DNA of 21,319 nt. It comes from an uncultured Acholeplasmatales bacterium (GTDB lineage Bacteria > Bacillota_I > Bacilli_A > ML615J-28 > CAG-698). The notes beneath the pieces were generated by a model. That model did not search any database. It had not been told where the DNA came from and worked only from the letters and a program-made list of their open reading frames with translations. A program made the position numbers and the translations under genes. The stretch covers positions 1 through 21,319 of the forward strand of contig CALEGD010000034.1 of the NCBI GenBank assembly GCA_937877075.1. Reading direction: 5' to 3'. Shown piece by piece: positions 7,012-14,073 of this stretch (its first letter is position 1; each line of letters opens with the position of its first letter).

Positions 7012-8439
7012 TCATGGAACAATTTCATAAACAGATCCTTGATTAAAATCAGTTACATTCATTGAACCGTATACACCTAAATAAAGTTTCGTTTGATTTG
7101 CATTTGTCCCTAAACTTACATAATAGGTTTTTTGAGTATTGAAATTATAGTTTGTTTCAATCATGTGATAATCATTTACCGTGTTATTTATACTTTGTCT
7201 GGTAAATGCTATAACCCCTTGAGCGGGCTCTCCTTTTCGAAGTATATCGATAAAGACTACACTTTCCTTTAAGAAAGGAATTGCATCTCCCATATATGCC
7301 TGAACACCGGTTAACGCTATTCCGCTAAACTTATTTGCTCTGGGATCAAAGTGGTAAAATTCGGTTAATGGAGTAAGTTTTAATGTTGCTGTTCTGATTG
7401 CTTCATCGTAATAAGCAATCACTTTTTCATTTAAATTGCCGACATCACAATTCCCGATAAAAGCAGTCGGAAACGATCCTTCCCAGCTGCGCCAGCCAAA
7501 GTTTATCAATCTATTTTTTCTTATTCCAGAGTTTCTTAAATAATTATGTACAATCTCCGTAACTGGAACGGAATTATATTCCCCAAATGAATAAATCGCT
7601 TCTACAAGATCTTGACCGACATTTCCGACGTATTTTATATATTGATTGTTTACCTTTTGATAAGAGATTCCGGGAATGTTTCTAACTCCTTTTGCTATTA
7701 TTCCTAATGTTTCTTGAATAGACATCGGAAGTTCATTAAAACGAGTGACTACGGAAGGATTATCAAGATGCTTATTCATATTGACATCAATTTCAATAAT
7801 CTTTCCGGCAATCTCTAAATCATCTTGGCTTAAATTGAAAGGATCATAACCGGAGCCACCGTCTCCGGTTGTTAAAACTAGTTTTCCGGTTTCTGGTGAG
7901 AAGTTTAAACTGTTAACACCATTATGATTCATAAACGGTCTTCTTAAATTTAGAATTGTTCTAACCTTTTCGGTTGCACCATTAACATGATAAACCCATT
8001 CTTCTATAGTATCAATATGATCATAATTAGTTTCCCTGTTGAGCCATTTTAAGTTTAAAGTATTAGGATTACAGGGGTCTGGTCCAAAGAATTTCGGAAG
8101 GCCTTGTCTATTTTCTGTGATGATTTTCGCACCGGTCCCTTGCGAACCTGCTACTGAATAGTGAAGAAAAAATAAACCGTTATCTCTAAACTCAGGATGA
8201 AATGCGAGTCCCAAGAGTCCTCGTTCATCATAACCACCACTCATCCCTAATTCAATGACTTCTGAACGGATATCTAAAAAAGTTTCGATAGCACCATCTC
8301 CGATATAATAGATTTCTCCTACTTGAGTTGCAATGAATAACCTCTCGATTGTGTCTCCCGGAAGGATAGTTGTTTTTAAAACAGTCGGCAAGTTTAATCT
8401 ATTGACTAAGGGTTTTAGTCCTACTTTAAAATTAACCAA
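7012..8439 (-). CDS. PQQ-type glucose/sorbosone dehydrogenase-like beta-propeller protein
   Basis: A 475-residue protein with the six-bladed propeller pattern of the GSDH family (soluble quinoprotein glucose dehydrogenase, aldose sugar dehydrogenase, HHIP). Marks are LFIATQVGEIYYI (34-46), ERGLLGLAFHPEF (72-84), NHNGVNSLNFSPETGKL (171-187), TGDGGSGYDPF (191-201) and GKIIEIDVN (212-220); H172 lies where the family has a conserved HNG. The expected reaction would be PQQ-dependent sugar or aldehyde oxidation, but substrate and cofactor are unproven. Unlike most relatives it shows no signal peptide or lipobox at the chosen start. That start is TTG at 8439, ten bases after AAGGAGA. An ATG followed at once by TAA lies between the SD and the TTG. 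No clear promoter was found in 8440-8560. Confidence 0.8.
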   Translation of the reverse strand: MVNFKVGLKPLVNRLNLPTVLKTTILPGDTIERLFIATQVGEIYYIGDGAIETFLDIRSEVIELGMSGGYDERGLLGLAFHPEFRDNGLFFLHYSVAGSQGTGAKIITENRQGLPKFFGPDPCNPNTLNLKWLNRETNYDHIDTIEEWVYHVNGATEKVRTILNLRRPFMNHNGVNSLNFSPETGKLVLTTGDGGSGYDPFNLSQDDLEIAGKIIEIDVNMNKHLDNPSVVTRFNELPMSIQETLGIIAKGVRNIPGISYQKVNNQYIKYVGNVGQDLVEAIYSFGEYNSVPVTEIVHNYLRNSGIRKNRLINFGWRSWEGSFPTAFIGNCDVGNLNEKVIAYYDEAIRTATLKLTPLTEFYHFDPRANKFSGIALTGVQAYMGDAIPFLKESVVFIDILRKGEPAQGVIAFTRQSINNTVNDYHMIETNYNFNTQKTYYVSLGTNANQTKLYLGVYGSMNVTDFNQGSVYEIVP

Positions 8440-8534
8440 ATTACATTACTCTCCTTATTATATATTCACCTAAGATTATGAACTAAGTTGTCCTTTTAGA
8501 ACGCAATCTAGGAAAAAAGGAAAGTAAGGTTTTT

Positions 8535-8578
8535 AAATCTCTATAAATCTTTTAAAATCTTTCAATAAATGGTAAAAT
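8535..8578 (+). promoter_or_regulatory. Promoter of the ABC transporter operon with three 10-bp-phased AAATCT repeats
   Basis: TTTTAA (8550-8555), 17 bp, then TAAAAT (8573-8578) preceded by TGg (8570-8572), an extended -10. AAATCT occurs at 8535-8540, 8545-8550 and 8555-8560, exactly one helical turn apart and running across the -35. The 31 bases 8548-8578 match 12925-12955 at 28 positions, including the spacer, which suggests a shared operator. Confidence 0.65.
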
Positions 8579-8616
8579 AAGGCTGATAGAAAATTTATAG
8601 GGGTTAGGGGTATATA

Positions 8617-9834
8617 ATGTTTCAACATGTAATCAAAAAAATAAAATCTAATCTACAAATATCTGTATATCATCAGTTATATATTTTTGTAACAATATTA
8701 GTTGTATTCTTACTATTAGGTTTTCGAGATGCTTCTGTAAATAAAATCGAATCTGAAGTCATCTTTTATAAAGACTCAATATTAATTAATAACAATGTTA
8801 TAAGTTCTTATTTTCCTAATGGTTTTAGTCTCACAAATAACCATATTGAAGAAATTGAGAAAAACTTTCAGTTTGTTGCAAGATTTAAAACAGTTAGTAT
8901 GGATGTGAGTGTACCTCAACATGTAAACTTTTCAGCCGTATCCGAGGATTTCATTGAAACCGGTGTACCATTTTCTGATCGGTTCACAAAACAAATGACT
9001 ATTCAGAAGATTGATTTAATACACGGAAAAGTATGGGGAAGAGGTTCAAAGGAAGCTGTAGTAATTATTGATGTAGAAACAGCAAACTTGATCTTTGGAT
9101 ATACTAATGTAGTTGGCAAAATGCTTCCAACAATTCACAGAGACTTAAAAATAATTGGTGTTGTAAATAGTACAAATGAGCGTCAACAAAACATTGCCCA
9201 AGCAAAAGAAGCTGAACAAATCATTGATGAAACTATGTATGCAAGTAAGGCCTATATTTCTCATGGTTATTTATCAACACTATCCGAGGTCGAAGTTTAT
9301 AATGAAAACATCGTTATTAGAGATAATGGCATGAAAGTCAACGAGGTAAAAGGCAAAATCAAAGATATTATAGGTATACCGAAGGCAGATAATTTTATTG
9401 TTCAAGGTAGACAAGAAATAATTGATTCCGAAATAACAAGCAGGAGAGTGTTCTTTCAAATTATTGTTTCACTTACATCAGTTTTTGCTTTTTTAGGAAT
9501 TATTAATCTGATAAATGTCTCAGTATTCTCTTATAAAATAAATAGAAAAAATATCGGAATTTATAAAGTCATCGGTTGCTCTAATAAACAAATGATATAT
9601 ATATCCTCACTTGAAGGCTTTATATTAGGAATTGGTAGTTCAATAATATCGATTATCATCGGTGCATTAATCTTAATTATTGGAACAGTGATAGTGAAAA
9701 CATTTATTTATTTAAATTTTTTTAACTTACTGATTATTTCCTTTTGTATTATTTCAATTTTTACTTTAGTTGTGTTTTTGATTAATATCATAGCAACTGT
9801 TTTTAGCTTCCGCAGGGTCCGATTTATTATTTGA
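8617..9834 (+). CDS. FtsX/MacB-type ABC transporter permease 1
   Basis: A 405-residue membrane protein. One helix near residues 20-37 is followed by a large extracytoplasmic domain (about 40-270) and then three helices near 280-303, 328-355 and 365-395, the topology of the FtsX-like permease family (MacB-like, type VII ABC systems). The segment KINRKNIGIYKVIGCSNKQM after the second helix has the form of the cytoplasmic coupling segment that contacts the ATPase. The extracytoplasmic domain has the strand pattern of the MacB periplasmic core. It is the first gene of a three-gene operon with 12- and 11-base gaps. Such transporters act in extrusion of, or resistance to, peptides and other toxic compounds; the substrate is unknown here. 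The SD is weak (TAGGGGT). Confidence 0.82.
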   Translation: MFQHVIKKIKSNLQISVYHQLYIFVTILVVFLLLGFRDASVNKIESEVIFYKDSILINNNVISSYFPNGFSLTNNHIEEIEKNFQFVARFKTVSMDVSVPQHVNFSAVSEDFIETGVPFSDRFTKQMTIQKIDLIHGKVWGRGSKEAVVIIDVETANLIFGYTNVVGKMLPTIHRDLKIIGVVNSTNERQQNIAQAKEAEQIIDETMYASKAYISHGYLSTLSEVEVYNENIVIRDNGMKVNEVKGKIKDIIGIPKADNFIVQGRQEIIDSEITSRRVFFQIIVSLTSVFAFLGIINLINVSVFSYKINRKNIGIYKVIGCSNKQMIYISSLEGFILGIGSSIISIIIGALILIIGTVIVKTFIYLNFFNLLIISFCIISIFTLVVFLINIIATVFSFRRVRFII

Positions 9835-9846
9835 AGGGGGAATAGG

Positions 9847-10959
9847 ATGAATATTTTTAAATTAAGTTTCTCTCAAAATAAATCTCGTTATTATTTTACC
9901 TTAATAGGTTTAGCAATCGCAGGCATTATCTTAATATTCTCCCTTTTTTATACAAGCGCAATTGAGCATAGTGTTGCTCAAACCTTACCATTAAAAGAAG
10001 GTGAAATGCATCTTTATGTAGATGAGGAAAATTATAAAGAAATTCCAATTAATTATTATGAAAGATTAAAGGAAAACTTTGAAGTATTAATACCTTTTGT
10101 TAAAACAGAACGCATTTATAATGGAAAAACCTTTGGAATTATTGGAACAGATATAAATGGAAGTAAACTTTTTGTTAATCAAGAATTTATTGATTTTGAG
10201 ATTTCAAAACAATTTACAACCACTACAAATTACCCAAAAATTTATATTCATGAATCATATCAAAATGAACTTGAAGGTTTAATAATTCCAATTAACCAAG
10301 AAAATTTTGAAGTTTGTGGTCTTTATAAATGTGAAGATGCAGAAACCAATAAAAATAACTTTATCATTTCTTTAAAGGATTATTCTACCGGCATTGATCC
10401 TACTATCATAAATAATGATTCCGAGATTACTAAATATATTATTACAGATTACTTTATTAAAACATCATTAGATGAACAAACTGCAATTAATAAAATAATT
10501 TCAATTTATGAAACGCCAGGTGTGAGATACTTTATCAGTACTTTTAAGAGTTTATTACAAAGAGAAATGGACAGTTTTTTACTTTTTAAAAGTATACCGA
10601 CAATCTTCTTTATTTTAGTAGCTATTTTTTCAATTCTTAATATTTATGTGGCAATCAGTCTCACCATAAAGGAAAGAAAACATTTTTATAAGATCTTGAC
10701 AATATTAGGAATGAAATTGAGACATTTAAAGAAGATTATTCTGATTGAGGTTTCTCTTATTAGTTTAATAGCTACTGTAATTTCGTTCTTTATGGGATTA
10801 TTTATTTCATTTATAATAGTTTCTTCAATTGATGGATTGACTTTTACTTGGTCTCCAATAGGACAGCTTCTCATTGCCCTGATGGCCATGTTCTTTGTAC
10901 CAATCGTCCAAACATTATTATCAATCCAAACAGTAAAATATAAGCAGATTATTAATTAG
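9847..10959 (+). CDS. FtsX/MacB-type ABC transporter permease 2
   Basis: A 370-residue partner of the preceding permease with the same plan: helix near 16-36, extracytoplasmic domain (about 40-240), and three helices near 250-273, 298-325 and 330-355. The coupling segment is SLTIKERKHFYKILTILGMK (271-290), similar in form to that of permease 1. Two different permeases of this kind would form a heterodimer with a dimer of the downstream ATPase. The ATG at 9847 follows GAAGGGGG. The 12-base gap to permease 1 and 11-base gap to the ATPase gene support one transcript. Confidence 0.82.
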   Translation: MNIFKLSFSQNKSRYYFTLIGLAIAGIILIFSLFYTSAIEHSVAQTLPLKEGEMHLYVDEENYKEIPINYYERLKENFEVLIPFVKTERIYNGKTFGIIGTDINGSKLFVNQEFIDFEISKQFTTTTNYPKIYIHESYQNELEGLIIPINQENFEVCGLYKCEDAETNKNNFIISLKDYSTGIDPTIINNDSEITKYIITDYFIKTSLDEQTAINKIISIYETPGVRYFISTFKSLLQREMDSFLLFKSIPTIFFILVAIFSILNIYVAISLTIKERKHFYKILTILGMKLRHLKKIILIEVSLISLIATVISFFMGLFISFIIVSSIDGLTFTWSPIGQLLIALMAMFFVPIVQTLLSIQTVKYKQIIN

Positions 10960-10970
10960 GGGGTGGGGTT

Positions 10971-11621
10971 ATGTACAAATTAAATAATATTTATAAAAGT
11001 TATGATAACGAAAAAACTTTTGTTTTAAATAATCTTTTATTAGAAGTTAATAACGGAGATTTATTAGCAATTACGGGTAAATCTGGGAGCGGTAAATCAA
11101 CACTCCTCAATATATTATCGACTATTGATAAACCAACAAGAGGATATTATACTTTTAATAATATAAATTTAGATAATATGACTAATGATCAATTGGCTTC
11201 ATTCAGAAACTCACATATCGGTGTTGTTTTTCAAGAATACAATTTATTTTCGGAATTTACTGTTCAAGAAAATATCTTATTACCAACAGTTTTTAATAAA
11301 AACAAGAATAATTATTTTGATGAAATTACTAAATTACTCGGTATTGATTTCTTATTAGACAAAAAAGCAAAATTATTATCCGGAGGAGAACAACAAAGAG
11401 TAGCAGTAGCTAGAGCAATGATAAATAATCCTGATATGATTTTAGCCGATGAACCGACTGGAAATTTAGATAAAGATAATGCGGAGCAATTGTTTAAAAT
11501 GTTGAAAAATTTAAATGAAAGAGGAGTGACAGTGATAGCAGTAACTCATAATCTAAACTTTGCGGAAAAATTTAAGAATATATATGAATTAAAAGACGGA
11601 CAATTGTTCAAGCAAAAATGA
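10971..11621 (+). CDS. ABC transporter ATPase of the MacB/LolD type
   Basis: A 216-residue nucleotide-binding subunit that powers the two FtsX-type permeases. All motifs are intact: Walker A GKSGSGKST (36-44), Q-loop VVFQEYNLF (85-93, Q88), signature LSGGEQQRVAVARAM (136-150), Walker B MILADE (156-161) followed by PTGNLD, and the H-loop histidine in AVTHN (H193). Length and the TGNLD signature fit the MacB/LolD/FtsE group rather than sugar or peptide importers. The SD is the strong GGGGGTGGGG just before ATG. The gene ends the operon; a weak AT-rich palindrome follows at 11628-11646. Confidence 0.95.
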   Translation: MYKLNNIYKSYDNEKTFVLNNLLLEVNNGDLLAITGKSGSGKSTLLNILSTIDKPTRGYYTFNNINLDNMTNDQLASFRNSHIGVVFQEYNLFSEFTVQENILLPTVFNKNKNNYFDEITKLLGIDFLLDKKAKLLSGGEQQRVAVARAMINNPDMILADEPTGNLDKDNAEQLFKMLKNLNERGVTVIAVTHNLNFAEKFKNIYELKDGQLFKQK

Positions 11622-11627
11622 TAATCT

Positions 11628-11646
11628 TTTAAACTTATAGTTTAAA
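11628..11646. repeat. AT-rich palindrome after the ABC operon
   Basis: TTTAAACT (11628-11635) and AGTTTAAA (11639-11646) form a perfect 8-bp inverted repeat with a 3-base loop, seven bases beyond the ATPase stop. It has no T-tract, so it is not a good terminator. It may be an operator or a weak transcript end. Confidence 0.35.
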
Positions 11647-11650
11647 TACC

Positions 11651-11678
11651 TTGCATTAAATTCATTTTTAAGTATAAT
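11651..11678 (+). promoter_or_regulatory. Promoter of the Xre-type regulator
   Basis: TTGCAT (11651-11656), 16 bp, then TATAAT (11673-11678). Transcription would begin near 11685. The same -35 hexamer occurs before the sdpR-like gene. Confidence 0.6.
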
Positions 11679-11710
11679 AAATAATACCTTCCTGTTTTAC
11701 TAAATCATAA

Positions 11711-11726
11711 AGATGCATAGATGCAT
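11711..11726. repeat. Tandem AGATGCAT repeat, possible operator
   Basis: AGATGCAT occurs twice without a gap (11711-11718, 11719-11726). Each copy contains the self-complementary ATGCAT, and a partial third copy (TGCAT) lies at 11741-11745. It sits in the leader between promoter and start of the Xre-type gene, a usual place for autoregulation. That the regulator binds here is inference. Confidence 0.35.
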
Positions 11727-11768
11727 TTTGTCTATTATGGTGCATTAATAGGTAAAAGGAGTGATAAT

Positions 11769-12056
11769 ATGGTTATTCCAATGATTAATTTAGTAAGGAC
11801 AGGAGAGAATATCAAAAGACTGAGAATTGAAAATAATTATTCAGTTAATGATTTGAAGGAAATCATGGGTTTTGATAATCCTCAAGCCATTTACAAATGG
11901 CAATGGGGTGAATGTTTACCGGCAATTGATAATCTTGTTATTCTTGCAAGATTATTCAATACTTCAATTGAGGGAATATTGGTTATCGAAGATACCGATA
12001 TTCCCTTTAATTTATTTCTAAACTACAAGTTTAATGACTTTTATCAAATAGTTTAA
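11769..12056 (+). CDS. Small Xre-family helix-turn-helix regulator
   Basis: A 95-residue DNA-binding protein. I place the start at ATG 11769, because AAGGAG at 11756-11761 lies seven bases before it; the in-frame ATG at 11721 lacks an SD. The Xre/Cro fold begins at TGENIKRLRIENNYSVNDLK, with the turn and recognition helix in EIMGFDNPQAIYKWQWGE, then CLPAIDNLVILARLFNTSIE, a typical five-helix layout. The 'W..G...P....L..LA.lf..s.e.il' pattern is that of small transcriptional regulators. It lies after an ABC transporter operon and before the large RNA. The RNA's promoter begins inside its last codons (12034-12062), so it may control either neighbour. Confidence 0.82.
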   Translation: MVIPMINLVRTGENIKRLRIENNYSVNDLKEIMGFDNPQAIYKWQWGECLPAIDNLVILARLFNTSIEGILVIEDTDIPFNLFLNYKFNDFYQIV

Positions 12057-12062
12057 TATAAT
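12034..12062 (+). promoter_or_regulatory. Promoter of the large structured RNA
   Basis: ATGACT (12034-12039; four of six bases match TTGACA), exactly 17 bp, then a consensus TATAAT (12057-12062). The -35 is inside the end of the Xre-type gene and the -10 starts directly after its stop. The start of transcription would fall at about 12069, two bases before the 5' strand of the terminal helix (12071-12082), an independent agreement. Confidence 0.7.
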
Positions 12063-12068
12063 CTTATT

Positions 12069-12913
12069 GTAAATACTTTTGGTGGCTCAATAGTATGCTC
12101 GCGTACACAGCTTTTGTTTACACGATTCCAAAAGAATCGTCACCAGCTAACAAGCGAGGGAACAAAGTAGAGTAATTAGGTGGAAATAAGCAAACAGAAT
12201 GAAACGTGTCTGCAGATGTGGAAGTAGCGTTCTAAACACTGTAGGGAAGACATTTTGCCGTTGATGCGGAGTCATGCCGCTATAAGTTTTGTTCTGGTTG
12301 GTTGCGGAAATCGGTGAAAAAAATTGGGATTATATGCAGCAGATGGAAGTTTGAAAGTAAATCAGTCTTTCTTGTTCAAAAAAAGTTGAGTTTAGGCCAA
12401 AACTCAACTGAACAGTTGCGGAATAAAGCACATATAATAGCATTGGATGGTGTAGAGAGCCAACCTATTCCTTGGGAATATGCACGAATGCCCTTGCTTG
12501 GGGTAAGTGAAATGAAGACGGGATTGAAATATCCTTATCAGTCCGTTGTGGCGAGTTTTCATTGTAAAGCTATTATATGCGACTTAACGTAATTGTTGCG
12601 ACTCGGTACCTGATCTTTTATTATCTACCTGGGAAATAAAAGATAAGTGTGGTATTTGACGTTGAAGCAGGTTAAACTGTCTATAAGAGTGTGGCAACAA
12701 TTAACTTCCATAAAACGTCGGTAAAATAAGTGCTTAGAATGCATTATATCCATTTCTCTAAAGCCCGCATGCTTGTAAGTAATCAGTCTTACCTTCATAT
12801 GAAGTGTTGCGAATAATTACGCCTCTTTATATCTTGCCGGTAATAGCATAAGTCCGGCCCAAAAGTATTTTCTTTTTGAAACTTAAACTGTTGACAGATG
12901 TCACAGTTTTTTT
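12069..12913 (+). ncRNA. Large structured non-coding RNA (giant ornate-RNA-like), family not identified
   Basis: About 845 nt with its own promoter and terminator and higher G+C than its surroundings (26 of 60 in 12121-12180). The ends pair: 12071-12082 is the exact reverse complement of 12859-12870 (12 bp across 800 nt), directly abutting a GCCGG/CCGGC hairpin (12836-12840, 12854-12858). Other perfect helices are 12431-12441 with 12569-12579 (11 bp), 12590-12599 with 12694-12703 (10 bp), 12384-12393 with 12400-12409 (10 bp), 12613-12622 with 12635-12644 (10 bp), 12122-12128 with 12134-12140 (7 bp) and 12172-12178 with 12814-12820 (7 bp). Two hairpins (12353-12371, 12775-12792) share a loop but not their stems. 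The only open frame of note (12302-12592) lacks an SD and overlaps these helices. Size and layout recall GOLLD, ROOL and OLE RNAs, but I do not recognise the sequence. Function is unknown. Confidence 0.78.
12885..12913 (+). terminator. Intrinsic terminator of the large RNA
   Basis: AAACTGT (12885-12891) pairs with ACAGTTT (12903-12909), continued by GAC (12893-12895) with GTC (12900-12902) after a bulged T. The loop is four bases and seven T follow from 12907. It lies 14 bases beyond the terminal helix and precedes the next promoter. Confidence 0.8.
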
Positions 12914-12921
12914 ATAAGAAT

Positions 12922-12955
12922 TTATCTTTTCAAATCTTTCAATAAATGTTAATAT
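12922..12955 (+). promoter_or_regulatory. Promoter of the small membrane protein, similar to the ABC operon promoter
   Basis: TTTTCA (12927-12932), 17 bp, then TAATAT (12950-12955) with TGt at 12947-12949. TTATCT (12922-12927) and AAATCT (12932-12937) are 10 bp apart, like the repeats before the ABC operon. Bases 12925-12955 match 8548-8578 at 28 of 31 positions. Confidence 0.6.
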
Positions 12956-12989
12956 GAAATAGATCCAGATTATTATAAGGGGGTTTTTA

Positions 12990-13364
12990 ATGAAAAAATT
13001 AATGATTATTTTGGCCATTATCCTAGGCAATTTATTCTATTACAATTTTATTCATATCTCTGATGGTTCGATGTTCTTTGTTACTGTTGAATCAGATGAA
13101 GCGGAAGGCATAGAAAATATAATAAATGTTTTAAGCACTAAAAAAGTAGCCTATATTCGACTTTATGAAAATTATATTATCGGAGTTTTGACTAGTAATA
13201 CTAAAATAACGGTCAAAGCTATGGATGAAGACGAACTAGAAGAGATTAGTTCATTTATGAAAATGAGAAGTGGGATTGTTAAGGAAAAAAGCATTTTTGT
13301 GGGAATTGGTTCTATTATTGCAATATTTTTTGTTTTGGGATATAAAAGCAAAAAGAGATCTTAA
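12990..13364 (+). CDS. Small bitopic membrane protein, unknown function
   Basis: A 124-residue protein I do not recognise. A hydrophobic N-terminus (MKKLMIILAIILGNLFYY, 1-18) acts as a signal anchor, residues 25-95 form an acidic extracytoplasmic domain of alternating strands and helices (for example VTVESDEAEGIENIINVL), and a second helix spans about 101-117, ending in a basic tail (KSKKRS). The topology would place both ends inside. AAGGGGG six bases before the ATG is a strong SD. The promoter resembles that of the ABC transporter operon, suggesting shared control. The gene is closed by a strong terminator that overlaps its stop codon. Confidence 0.65.
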   Translation: MKKLMIILAIILGNLFYYNFIHISDGSMFFVTVESDEAEGIENIINVLSTKKVAYIRLYENYIIGVLTSNTKITVKAMDEDELEEISSFMKMRSGIVKEKSIFVGIGSIIAIFFVLGYKSKKRS

Positions 13365-13387
13365 AACGCAGGCTTAACCTGCGTTTT
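13363..13387. terminator. Bidirectional intrinsic terminator between convergent genes
   Basis: A perfect 10-bp stem (AAAACGCAGG 13363-13372 with 13378-13387, loop CTTAA) has A on one side and T on the other, so it can serve both the membrane-protein gene on the plus strand and the sdpI-like gene ending at 13400 on the minus strand. Confidence 0.88.
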
Positions 13388-13399
13388 CTACATCTTAGT

Positions 13400-14071
13400 T
13401 TATTTTGTTGTAGCTTTGTTTATTTCTTTCTTATAAGCTTGATAAGAAATTACATAAGCTAAAATTAGCATAATGGATATACTACCAAATAAAACAAAAA
13501 GGTTGTATACTCCGAAAACAAAAATGCTGGCGATAATCATAGCAAAACCAATCCCGATTATCATATAACCGCCTTGTCTTTGGGAGGTATTCCAGGTATT
13601 ATCATTATATAAACTCCAAGTTGTTCTTAAGCCAATAACTTTGTTTTTCGTAATTTTTGGTAGAACATTTCCGATTAAAATAAAGGTAAGGCCAAGTCCA
13701 ATATTAGCGGTTCGATAAATAATGTTTTCAATACTGATACTATCCATTTTTTTAAATTCTATCACTATAAAAATTAGTTCTAAGATAATAAACATTATCA
13801 TAGTACAGGAACTGGCAATATAGGTGATTTTTGAATTGGAGTTTTTGTTTTGTTTTTTAAAACTTCGGGCGATTAAATGTAGTAAACCCCAAGTCAGAAA
13901 AGCCAAAAACGGGATTAACAAAAACCAATATTTACTACCGTAATTATCAATGTTTCCTTGTAAATCATAATGAAGCGGTATTTCTTTCGGCATAAAAGCC
14001 ATGGAAATAAGGACAATAATTAACGTAATCAGCAACAATGATAAACTAATTTTAAAATTCTTTTCTTTCAT
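13400..14071 (-). CDS. sdpI: SdpI-family immunity/membrane protein (DUF1648 plus SdpI domain)
   Basis: A 223-residue membrane protein with about six helices. The N-terminal DUF1648 block carries PKEIPLHYDLQGNIDNYGSK (28-47), the family's 'P..iP.Hy...G..d.ygsk' signature. The C-terminal SdpI block carries IGNVLPKITKNKVIGLRTTW (133-152) followed by SLYNDNTWNTSQRQGGY. In Bacillus subtilis, SdpI gives immunity to the SdpC killing peptide and also sequesters the repressor SdpR at the membrane when toxin is present. That mechanism is inferred here from the adjacent sdpR-like gene, two bases upstream on the same strand. No sdpABC toxin genes are in view. Confidence 0.88.
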   Translation of the reverse strand: MKEKNFKISLSLLLITLIIVLISMAFMPKEIPLHYDLQGNIDNYGSKYWFLLIPFLAFLTWGLLHLIARSFKKQNKNSNSKITYIASSCTMIMFIILELIFIVIEFKKMDSISIENIIYRTANIGLGLTFILIGNVLPKITKNKVIGLRTTWSLYNDNTWNTSQRQGGYMIIGIGFAMIIASIFVFGVYNLFVLFGSISIMLILAYVISYQAYKKEINKATTK

Positions 14072-14073
14072 AA

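Noticed and set aside
11721..11768. Earlier ATG at 11721 for the Xre-type gene
   Set aside because: It has no SD, and the added residues fall in the AGATGCAT repeat. The ATG at 11769 has AAGGAG with seven-base spacing.
12302..12592. 96-codon open frame from TTG
   Set aside because: It has no ribosome binding site, no recognisable domain and unusual codon make-up, and it overlaps several long perfect RNA helices. It is best explained as chance within the structured RNA.
12069..12913. Group II intron or IS remnant as explanation for the odd region
   Set aside because: No GTGYG-like 5' end, no domain V-like hairpin, no reverse transcriptase or transposase remnant and no target duplication are visible. 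A self-closing promoter-to-terminator unit fits better.
12827..13030. Minus-strand 67-codon frame
   Set aside because: It spans the RNA terminator and a plus-strand promoter and start, with no SD or homology signal.
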